From: Burkholderiales bacterium
GTDB lineage: Bacteria; Pseudomonadota; Gammaproteobacteria; Burkholderiales; SG8-41
Assembly (NCBI GenBank): GCA_036262035.1
Contig: DATAJS010000023.1
Span: forward strand, 186,001 to 250,000
DNA: 64,000 nt
Reading direction: 5' to 3'
Shown here piece by piece: positions 7,257 through 14,249 of this stretch; the stretch's first letter is position 1; each line of letters begins with the position of its first letter. The notes below the pieces were generated by a model, which was given only the letters and a program-made list of their open reading frames with translations, was not told where the DNA came from and searched no databases. The position numbers were made by a program, and so were the translations under genes.

Positions 7257-8537
7257 TCAGGCGCTCGTCGATTCGACGTCGTCGGTGTCGCGCGCGCCGC
7301 GGCGGCACAGCGCGGCCGCGTTGGCGAGCGGCACCGGACGGCCCAGGAAATAGCCCTGCGCGCGCGTGACGCCGATCGCGCGCAACGCCTTGAGCTCGGC
7401 CGCGGTCTCCACGCCTTCGGCGATGATCGTCGCGGCGTTCTCGTTCGCGAACTGCATCAGCGCCGAAGCGAGCGCGCGCCGCGCGCCGTCGCTGTCGATG
7501 TTGCGCGTGAGGCTCATGGGAAGCTTCACGATGTCGGGCCTGAGGCTCACGATGTGCCGGAAGCTCGACAGGCCGGCGCCGGTGTCGTCCACCGAGACCT
7601 GCAGCCCGCGCTCGCGCAGCGGCGCCATCGCCTTGGCGATCTCGTCGTACTCGCGGATGCTCACGTGCTCGTTCACCTCGAGCACGATGCGGTTGACCGG
7701 AGCGTTGCGGAACGCGACCTCGAGCTGGCCGCTGATGACGATGTTCGGCGAGACGTTGAACGCGACGTAGATGCCCGGCGGCAGGTGCATGAAGCACGCG
7801 AGCGCCCTCTCGAGCACCTTGAGCTCGAGCGCGACGTCCAGACCCACGCGCGCGGCGTCGGCGAACCACGCGTTCGGCGCTCGCACCGGCGTCGTGGTGA
7901 AGCGCGCGAGCGATTCGAAGCCCACGACCTGCGCCTGCTTCAGGTCGAAGACCGGCTGGTAGACGATCGAGATGGGATCGCCCGTCAGGACCGTTTTCAG
8001 GCTGACCGTGAGATCGTGCTTCTCGTCCTCGACCTGCAGGTCGGCCTCGATGTGCTCGGCCGCCATCTCGGCGAACACGCGCATCATCGACAGGTCGCGC
8101 GCACCCAGCGAGCGGTCGGCCTCGGTGCTGATGCAGCCCAGCGTACCGAAGACGGTCCCGTCGTACAGCCGGATCGGCACCGACAGGTGCGCACCGACCG
8201 GCACCAGCCGCGTCATCGCGAGCTCCTGCGCGGCGGGTATTTCGCTGGTATCGGGGATGAGCTCGGGCAGCGCGCCTTCGAGGACGTGCTTGCAGTAGGA
8301 ATCGTCCATCGCGTCGCTGGCGCCGACCTGTATCGCGTCGTTCGGCTGGGCGCAGTCCACGTAGCGGAAAACGCGGCGGCCGCCGCGGAATTGAGCGATG
8401 AAGGCGATGTCCATGCCGAGATGGATGCGCAGCGCCCGCAGCGCGCGCGGAAGGATCTGGTCGGGAGACACCGATTTCGGCGTCTTGTCCTCGACCAGGA
8501 AGTTCAACATCAATATCTCGCCGGGCGCAGCGGACAT
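7257..8537 (-). CDS. GAF-EAL cyclic-di-GMP phosphodiesterase
   Basis: This 426-residue cytoplasmic protein has an N-terminal GAF-like sensor (about residues 20-165) and a C-terminal EAL domain (about 175-410). EAL signature residues are present in slightly divergent form: ESL in place of EAL (GFESLAR), FNVSPN, LEVNEH, the double aspartate VDDTGAG, the lysine in DIVKLP and AEGVET. Since glutamate, asparagine, both aspartates and lysine are kept, hydrolysis of c-di-GMP is likely. The GAF domain presumably senses a small ligand; the sequence does not show which. There is no GGDEF domain. Confidence 0.85.
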   Translation of the reverse strand: MSAAPGEILMLNFLVEDKTPKSVSPDQILPRALRALRIHLGMDIAFIAQFRGGRRVFRYVDCAQPNDAIQVGASDAMDDSYCKHVLEGALPELIPDTSEIPAAQELAMTRLVPVGAHLSVPIRLYDGTVFGTLGCISTEADRSLGARDLSMMRVFAEMAAEHIEADLQVEDEKHDLTVSLKTVLTGDPISIVYQPVFDLKQAQVVGFESLARFTTTPVRAPNAWFADAARVGLDVALELKVLERALACFMHLPPGIYVAFNVSPNIVISGQLEVAFRNAPVNRIVLEVNEHVSIREYDEIAKAMAPLRERGLQVSVDDTGAGLSSFRHIVSLRPDIVKLPMSLTRNIDSDGARRALASALMQFANENAATIIAEGVETAAELKALRAIGVTRAQGYFLGRPVPLANAAALCRRGARDTDDVESTSA

Positions 8538-8568
8538 GATTTTTTACGTTCTCGTTGGCTGGTGTCCG

Positions 8569-8649
8569 CTAACGCGGCGGAAAGAAGGTCTGTGCGACGA
8601 GCACCGCCATCACCGCCAGCAACACCAGCATGTCCAGGAATGCCGACAT
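8569..8649 (-). CDS. 26-residue hydrophobic peptide
   Basis: The reading frame encodes one strongly hydrophobic helix (MSAFLDMLVLLAVMAVLVAQ, then TFFPPR) with a charged start and a basic end. It has a GCGGGAG ribosome site four to ten bases ahead of the ATG. It lies between the EAL gene (start 8537) and the 8724-9284 gene on the same strand. I do not recognise it. The single TM span with a proper ribosome site suggests a genuine small membrane protein, but chance cannot be excluded at this length. Confidence 0.4.
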   Translation of the reverse strand: MSAFLDMLVLLAVMAVLVAQTFFPPR

Positions 8650-8723
8650 TGTCTCCCGCCTCGCTTCAGCGCTGCTGGTGAATCTATCACAGCCCGAGTG
8701 AGAAACGGGCATTTCACGGACGT

Positions 8724-9284
8724 CTATTGCGTCAGGCGCGCGAGGCAGTCGGCGATCTGCTGGCGTCCCTGGTCGCTCAATTCGGGCTTGCCGGCGTAGA
8801 TCGACGCGGTGCGCCGGTCCCAGCGCTTGATGCCGATCGTGACGGTGTCGCCCGCAGCGAGCGCTTCGAAGAGCGCGACCGCATCGTCGAGAACGAGCCG
8901 GTAGACGAGCGTATCGCTGCGCTGGCGGTTCTCGCCGAGCCGAGTCGAGCGCTGCGGCGCCTTCAACCACGCGCTTTGCACCGGCACGCGCGCCGGACGG
9001 GCCTCTCCGTCGTAGTACGAGGGCCTGAGCTCGTACGCATACGACTGCGCCAGCGCGACACCGTCGCGAAAGACGTTGAACGAGACGTCGAACCACGCCG
9101 ACGATCCCGCCTGCACCGCCTCGCCGCCGGTCAGCCGCGCGCCGCAACCCTGCACCGCGCCGTCGCGCTCGTACACCAGCGGCTGCGCCGCGATCGGCAC
9201 CTCGTCCGCATGCGCACACGCCGCGAATGCGAGCATCGCTGCAAACACGAGGATGGTGGGATTCGGCCGCATCGTCGCAGCCAT
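8724..9284 (-). CDS. Exported protein of unknown function
   Basis: This roughly 186-residue protein has a signal peptide (PTILVFAAMLAFAACAHA, cleavage before DEV) and a mature domain of about 160 residues. The mature part is rich in short beta-type segments (SSAWFDVSFNVFRDG, QSYAYELRPSYYDG, DTVTIGIKRWDRRT) and has two cysteines. It ends CLARLTQ. AACA in the signal could also be read as a lipobox. The start is ATG 9284 or ATG 9272; neither has a good ribosome site. I do not recognise a family. Confidence 0.6.
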   Translation of the reverse strand: MAATMRPNPTILVFAAMLAFAACAHADEVPIAAQPLVYERDGAVQGCGARLTGGEAVQAGSSAWFDVSFNVFRDGVALAQSYAYELRPSYYDGEARPARVPVQSAWLKAPQRSTRLGENRQRSDTLVYRLVLDDAVALFEALAAGDTVTIGIKRWDRRTASIYAGKPELSDQGRQQIADCLARLTQ

Positions 9285-9313
9285 TATCGCGCAGGCCACG
9301 GCCGCTCGCGGCT

Positions 9314-10012
9314 TCACGCCTCGTGAGAGACCTTGAGCATCCAGCGCCGCACGCCGACCACCAGCGCCGCGAACAGGAGGACGACCGCAGCGACCACCCA
9401 GTAGTTGATGCGGCCCGGGTCTTCGAGCGCGGCTTCGATCTCGTTGGCGAACACCGTCGTCGCCAGCGTTCCCGGCAGCATGCCGAGCGTCGTGCCGACG
9501 ACGTAGTGCCAGAGCTCGATGCGCGCCGCGCCCGCGACCATGCCGACGACGGGAAACGGCGCGACGGGCGCGATCGAAACTGCGAACACCGACGCCAGGC
9601 CGCGGCGGCGCACCGCGTTGGTCGTGCGATCGAGGTTGCGTCCGGCGATGCGGTGCAGGGTCCTGTCCGGCAGCGCGCGCCCGACGAAGTACGTGGCGAG
9701 CGCCGAGCCGATGATACCGGTGAGCGCGATCACGCAGCCGCGCCACGGGCCGAACGCAAGCACCGCGAAGAGCGTGATGAGCGGCCGCGGGAACATGAGA
9801 AACGCAGCCGGCGTGTAGACCGCAATGACGAGGAGCGGCGCCCAGTCGTTACGCCTGAACCTGCGCGCCCAGTCCATCACGTGATCGGGCGTGATCGCGT
9901 CGGCGAGCGGCGTATAGCGCCACGCCAGGAAGAACCCGAAGAGGACCACCCCGAGCGCGATGATCTTGCCCCATGCGGGGCGGAGGCGGCGCGAGGGTTG
10001 CGGGGGCGTCAC
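9314..10012 (-). CDS. VTT-domain (TVP38/TMEM64, DedA-like) membrane protein
   Basis: This 232-residue inner-membrane protein has an N-terminal TM, the VTT core (about residues 60-190) and a C-terminal TM. Core signs are LVIAVYTPAAFLMFPRPLIT, ALTGIIGSALATYFVGR, the RRRGLASVFAVSIAPVAPFP segment and GTTLGMLPGT. In this superfamily the proline/arginine re-entrant elements are linked to lipid scrambling or proton-coupled transport. The exact substrate is unknown. It lies just downstream of the FemAB-like gene on the same strand. Confidence 0.82.
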   Translation of the reverse strand: MTPPQPSRRLRPAWGKIIALGVVLFGFFLAWRYTPLADAITPDHVMDWARRFRRNDWAPLLVIAVYTPAAFLMFPRPLITLFAVLAFGPWRGCVIALTGIIGSALATYFVGRALPDRTLHRIAGRNLDRTTNAVRRRGLASVFAVSIAPVAPFPVVGMVAGAARIELWHYVVGTTLGMLPGTLATTVFANEIEAALEDPGRINYWVVAAVVLLFAALVVGVRRWMLKVSHEA

Positions 10013-10081
10013 TGGCGAGAGTCGGATAATGATGGCCCGACCTGACGCAAGGGTCGTGCCGCCTTTCGACCCCTCGGAGCC

Positions 10082-10897
10082 TCAGGACGTGAGCCGCAGC
10101 GCGCTACGCGCTCCGTTCGCGCACGCGTTGCGCACGACGCGCCGGGCGTTCGAGACGCACTCGACCATGCTCCGGACCGCGCGATACGCGCGGCCTTTCA
10201 CGGTCAGCATCGCGACAGCGGTGTAAGCGCGATGCGGCCGCCCGCCGAAGCGGCGCTTGAAGCGGTTGACGCTCGCCTGCTCCGGGACGCTCTCGTCGTC
10301 GAAGAGGCCGCCCCAGTCGTAGGTCGCCACGCCCATGTCCTTGAAACCGAGCATGTCGCGCCAGTGCAGCCAGCGGTTGGCCCGGCCGAGCAGCGCGCGA
10401 TTGGCCGCGCTCGCCGCCCGAAAATGCGACGCCGAATGCAGCAGCGCGGCGGTCCTGCCGTCGGTCACGTAGGCGTGCCATACCAGCGGCGAGCCATCGC
10501 GGGATGCGCTCGTGAGGACGAGTCGACCGGCGTCGCAGGTCGCGCGCAGCGCGCGGCGATAGGACGGAGGCAGGCCTTTGTGCCTGGCGAACACGTCGTA
10601 GAACGCGCAGAACCCGTCGAGCGCGGCGCCCGGATCGGTGAAGAACTCGGTGCTGAGGCGATCGCGCGACTGCGCGCGCCTCACTTCGTAGCGCGCGGTG
10701 CTGTCGAAGGTGGCGAACAGTTTCTCGGGATCGACGGTGAGGTCGTGAACGAGGCTCGAGAACGGCGACCACGCCTCGTCGCCGAGCGGCGCGCAGCGCC
10801 CCCGGAAAGTCAGGACGTCGACCGCGGGGGCGGCCGGTGGGTCTTCGTCGAACCAGACTTCGCCGTACGTCGCGAAACGGCCCTTGATCGTGATCAT
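10082..10897 (-). CDS. FemAB/GNAT-fold-like protein
   Basis: This 271-residue soluble protein contains LVLTSASRDGSPLVWHAYVTDGRTAALLHS followed by NRALLGRANRWLHWRDMLGFKDMGVATYDWGG. That pattern, a DGxxxxWHxY strand and then an LHWxDMxxFKxxGxxxYDWGG helix-strand, is what I associate with FemAB-type acyl/aminoacyltransferases and their glycolipid-biosynthesis relatives. The N-terminal half is weakly conserved. The C-terminal 40 residues are basic and rich in arginine and alanine. Substrate is unknown and the fold assignment is tentative. Confidence 0.55.
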   Translation of the reverse strand: MITIKGRFATYGEVWFDEDPPAAPAVDVLTFRGRCAPLGDEAWSPFSSLVHDLTVDPEKLFATFDSTARYEVRRAQSRDRLSTEFFTDPGAALDGFCAFYDVFARHKGLPPSYRRALRATCDAGRLVLTSASRDGSPLVWHAYVTDGRTAALLHSASHFRAASAANRALLGRANRWLHWRDMLGFKDMGVATYDWGGLFDDESVPEQASVNRFKRRFGGRPHRAYTAVAMLTVKGRAYRAVRSMVECVSNARRVVRNACANGARSALRLTS

Positions 10898-11047
10898 GGT
10901 GCTCGGCAGCGCTCCTCGGCGCCGCTAAAGCTGTCTGTCGTTATGCCGCCACAGCCGCGGCTTAGCCGCGGGCGCGGACGGGTGCTCGAAGCTCAGACCG
11001 GGACGGCGCCACAATCCTTACAGCGTCGGCTCGGTGCAAGACGGGAA

Positions 11048-11070
11048 CCTGTCAGGCATTACCTGACAGG
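11048..11070 (-). terminator. Hairpin downstream of the HD-domain gene
   Basis: CCTGTCAGG and CCTGACAGG form a 9-bp stem with a five-base loop, 28 bases past the HD gene stop on the minus strand. There is no T-tract. A second small hairpin (10955-10971) lies in the same 200-base gap. Nothing else is seen between 10898 and 11097. Confidence 0.35.
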
Positions 11071-11097
11071 CGGAAGACTTCAGGGATCCTGCGAAGG

Positions 11098-11838
11098 CTA
11101 GAGGTAGCGCGTGGGCCAGTTGATCGTGCGCCACATGTGGGCGGCGGGACCGTGGTCGAAGCCCAGGCCTTCTTTCGGCTGGCGGAAATGGCGGCCGACG
11201 ATGTCGGTGAACTCTTCGAGGTCGACGTCGAGATCGGGGTCGAAGGCGTAGAGGTCGTTCACCGTGAGCAGCCGCGCCGACATGTAGTACTTGTGGTTGC
11301 GCGCGTACTGGTATTCGCGCTCGACGTACGGCTCGGGTTTGAAATCGGCGCCGAACAGGCGCACATACGACTGCGGATAGGTGTAGCCCACCGATTCGTC
11401 CGCATAGAAGCGCAGCACCTGGTGATAGCGCACCGCGAACGCGACTTCCTCGTCGACGTACGGCTCGATGAGCTGCGCGGCCCAGTAGCCGTGATCGGCG
11501 CGGATGAAGCCGATGTTGCCGATATCGTGGATGAGGCACGCGAGCACCAGCTTTTCGTCCACGCCGTTCTTCTGCGCGAGGCGCGCGCTCTGCAGCAGGT
11601 GCGTCGCCGGGCCGAAGCGCAGGCGGAAGAAATCGAAGAGCGTCGGCTGGTCGGGCATGCGCGGCAGCCGCGGGTCGTGCTTCATCAGGTGGAGCTTGCC
11701 GCGCGAGTCGGGATGCTCCGGCGGCTGGCGGGGATCGCGCTCGCCCGACGTATAGATCGTGGACTTGACGATCACATAGCGGTCCATCTCGCGCGCTGCT
11801 GCGAGGTCCGCGGCTTCGGCTTTGGCAAGGGTATCCAT
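11098..11838 (-). CDS. HD-domain protein
   Basis: This 246-residue cytoplasmic protein has LVLACLIHDIGNIGFI at about residue 110, a clear HD metal-binding motif. Further histidines at HGYW and RYHQVLRFY are suitably spaced. HD proteins are metal-dependent phosphohydrolases; which phosphoester this one cleaves cannot be told. The C-terminal third (HFRQPKEGLGFDHGPAAHMW) is unusual and histidine-rich. ATG 11838 is chosen because the family-like sequence begins there; GGAGG is somewhat far upstream. It diverges from the kinase-acetyltransferase gene at 11968. Confidence 0.7.
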   Translation of the reverse strand: MDTLAKAEAADLAAAREMDRYVIVKSTIYTSGERDPRQPPEHPDSRGKLHLMKHDPRLPRMPDQPTLFDFFRLRFGPATHLLQSARLAQKNGVDEKLVLACLIHDIGNIGFIRADHGYWAAQLIEPYVDEEVAFAVRYHQVLRFYADESVGYTYPQSYVRLFGADFKPEPYVEREYQYARNHKYYMSARLLTVNDLYAFDPDLDVDLEEFTDIVGRHFRQPKEGLGFDHGPAAHMWRTINWPTRYL

Positions 11839-11967
11839 CGCACGATTCTTCGCCTCCGGCATGCGGCATGTCAACCGCATTGGTTGCCGCAATGCGCAAA
11901 AGCGACCGGCTGGCGGGACGAGCAGCCCTCCGCGGTAACCTCCCGGGACTCCTCAAGGGAGGGCGCC

Positions 11968-12981
11968 GTGCTCTACGTTTTCACAGGACTGCCTGGAACC
12001 GGTAAATCCACCCTCGCCCGCGCGCTCGCACGCGACCGCCGCGCTCTCTACCTGCGCATCGACACGATCGAAGAGGCGCTTGCCGACGGGACCGGCGCGC
12101 CATGCGGGCCGCACGGATACGCGATCGCCCGCCGCGTCGCCGCCGACAATCTCGCGCTCGGCCACGCAGTGATCGCCGATTGCGTGAATCCCCTGCCCGT
12201 CACGCGCGAAGCCTGGCATGCCGTCGCCGCGGAAGGCAGCGTCCCTTACATCGATATCGAAGTGACCTGTTCGGACGTCGAAGAGCATCGCCGCCGCCTC
12301 GAAACTCGGGCTGGGCCCAAGCTCGTCTGGGACGACGTCGTGCGGCGTGACTATGCGCCGTGGGACGCCGGCCGTATCGTCGTCGACACGGCGAATAGAT
12401 CGCCCGAAGACAGCTACGCGAAACTGTGTCGGCTGCTCGTCACTAGGCAGGACCCGCGCAGCGACCCGACGCGCAGGAGCGATTTAACCCGCATACACCT
12501 GCGTCTGCCCTGCCTCGAGGACGAAGATGCATTTCTCGAAGCGGTCCGGCGCAGTCGCGCGCTGCACGCGCGCCGGGTCGCGCCGCCCGCGACACGCGAC
12601 GAATTTCGCGCGTTCGTCGGGCGTGCGATGCAGCCGACGTATCGCGCCCTGCTCGCATGCACAGGCGACGGCCGGCTCGCCGGCGTGATCAACATCTCCG
12701 AGATCGTCTACGGCCGCTTTTGCAGCGCCTATCTCGGTTACTACGCGTTCAGCGGCCTCGATCGCCAGGGCCTGATGCGCGAAGCCGTGAGGGCGGCGAC
12801 ACGCTACGCCTTCCGCGAGCTCAAGCTCCATCGGCTCGAAGCCAACGTACAGCCGGACAACGCGGCCTCGCTCGCGCTGGTACGCGCATGCGGGTTCTCG
12901 AAGGAAGGCTACTCGCCGCGCTATCTGAAGATCGCAGGCCGCTGGTATGACCACGAACGCTGGGCGATACTCGCACGGTAA
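11968..12981 (+). CDS. P-loop kinase fused to a RimJ/RimL-type GNAT acetyltransferase
   Basis: This 337-residue protein joins two enzymes in one frame. Residues 1-160 form a small AAA/adenylylsulfate-kinase-like P-loop kinase: Walker A GLPGTGKS at residues 7-14, RIDTIEEAL, VIADCVNP and ETRAGPKLVWDDVVRRDY. Residues 170-337 form an N-acetyltransferase: LRLPCLEDEDAFLEAVRRSR, AGVINISEIVYGRF, GLMREAVRAATRYAF and LEANVQPDNAASLALVRACGFSKEGY. GTG 11968 follows AAGGGAGGG by five bases and gives VLYVFTGLPGTGKS. Each half looks complete. Kinase and acetylation substrates are unknown. The MFS gene overlaps its 3' end. Confidence 0.8.
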   Translation: MLYVFTGLPGTGKSTLARALARDRRALYLRIDTIEEALADGTGAPCGPHGYAIARRVAADNLALGHAVIADCVNPLPVTREAWHAVAAEGSVPYIDIEVTCSDVEEHRRRLETRAGPKLVWDDVVRRDYAPWDAGRIVVDTANRSPEDSYAKLCRLLVTRQDPRSDPTRRSDLTRIHLRLPCLEDEDAFLEAVRRSRALHARRVAPPATRDEFRAFVGRAMQPTYRALLACTGDGRLAGVINISEIVYGRFCSAYLGYYAFSGLDRQGLMREAVRAATRYAFRELKLHRLEANVQPDNAASLALVRACGFSKEGYSPRYLKIAGRWYDHERWAILAR

Positions 12982-14245
12982 GCTTGGCGCAACACACAAC
13001 GACAACCACAACGCCGTGGAAGAGAAAGCCCATCCCCTGCTGGCGCTCAAGGCGCGCGACTTCCGGTTCTACTGGCTCGCGCTGGTCTCGCAGGTCGTCG
13101 GCCAGCACATGTTCGGCTTCACGCTGGGCTGGCTCGCGTTCGAGATCACCGGCTCGCAGGCGCAGCTCGGGCTGGTCCATCTCTGCGGCTTCCTGCCTCA
13201 GTTCACCCTGACGCTGCTCGGCGGCGTGCTCGCCGACCGCATCGACGCGCGCAAGCTCATCGGCACCGCACAGGTCAATTCCGCCATCGCGATGATCATG
13301 GTCGGCGGCGTGACCCTGCTCGGCGTCGCGCAGCTCTGGCACCTCGCCCTCGGCGCGTTCCTCGTCGGGCTCTCGGGCGCGATCGACGAGCCCGCCCGCG
13401 CGTCGTTCTTCCCGCGCCTGCTGCCGCGCGCGTTATTGCGCTCGGCGGTGCCGCTGATCTCGATGGCGTTCGGCAGCAGCCGCGCGATCGCGCCGTCGAT
13501 CGCGGGATTCCTCATCGCCGCAGCGGGAGCGCCCGCGACTTTCCTCGTGTCGGCGGCAGCGGTCAGCGCGATGCTCGGAGTGCTGCTGCTCCTGCGGCCG
13601 CCGCCGCGCGAGCAGACCTCTCACGGCAGCCTCCTCAACAACTTCACCGACAGCGTGCGCTACATCCGCAACAACGAGGTCTTCGCGAAAGCGCTCGCGG
13701 CCGCGCTGCTCAACGCGAGTCTCGCCATGGGCTATCTGCACATGCTGCCGGTGTTCGCCAAGACCGTGCTGCACGTCGATTCGCGAGGCCTCGGCATCCT
13801 GGTCTCCGCCGCGGGCGCCGGCGCGCTGGTGGGGCTGCTCTCCTTCGCGTGGGTGCAGGCCAGGAGCTCGCCGAGAACCATGATGATCGCCGCGCTCACC
13901 GCTTACAACACGTCCCTCCTCGGCCTTGCCTTCAGCGACTGGTACTGGCTCTCGTTCTGCGCGATCTTCGTCACTGGCCTGTGCCACGCCTACTTCATCA
14001 CCTGCGTGCAGGTGATCCTGCAGACGCTCGTCGACGACCATTACCGCGGGCGGGTGATGAGCGTGTTCACGCTTGTGTGGAGCCTCCAGTACCTCAGCGG
14101 CTTCCTGCTGAATACGACGGGCGCGCTCATCGGGCCGCGCCTCGCGCTCGCGAGCGGCGCGGCGATCGTGCTCGCGTACGTGTGGCTGTCGCTGTCGCGA
14201 GCGCGCGCGCTGCGCAACGTGGTGCTCGCGCCGAAACCCGGCTGA
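12947..14245 (+). CDS. MFS transporter (EntS/DUF894-type exporter)
   Basis: This 432-residue inner-membrane protein has about twelve TM segments. It begins LLALKARDFRFYWLALVSQVVG, the normal start of MFS_3/EntS-type exporters. GGVLADRIDARKLIG is the loop 2-3 MFS signature (GxLaDrxgrr), and VDDHYRGRVMSVFTLVW is the matching second-half signature. The likely role is drug or siderophore export, with specificity unknown. The ATG at 12947 overlaps the preceding gene by 35 bases. A GTG at 13016, just before EEKAHPLLALK, is an alternative that avoids the overlap but lacks a ribosome site. It converges on the ATPase with a four-base gap. Confidence 0.85.
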   Translation: MTTNAGRYSHGKLGATHNDNHNAVEEKAHPLLALKARDFRFYWLALVSQVVGQHMFGFTLGWLAFEITGSQAQLGLVHLCGFLPQFTLTLLGGVLADRIDARKLIGTAQVNSAIAMIMVGGVTLLGVAQLWHLALGAFLVGLSGAIDEPARASFFPRLLPRALLRSAVPLISMAFGSSRAIAPSIAGFLIAAAGAPATFLVSAAAVSAMLGVLLLLRPPPREQTSHGSLLNNFTDSVRYIRNNEVFAKALAAALLNASLAMGYLHMLPVFAKTVLHVDSRGLGILVSAAGAGALVGLLSFAWVQARSSPRTMMIAALTAYNTSLLGLAFSDWYWLSFCAIFVTGLCHAYFITCVQVILQTLVDDHYRGRVMSVFTLVWSLQYLSGFLLNTTGALIGPRLALASGAAIVLAYVWLSLSRARALRNVVLAPKPG

Positions 14246-14249
14246 GCCT

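Noticed and set aside
7260-8537. EAL domain judged inactive because of ESL in place of EAL
   Set aside because: The glutamate is retained and the other metal and catalytic residues are present, so activity is still likely.
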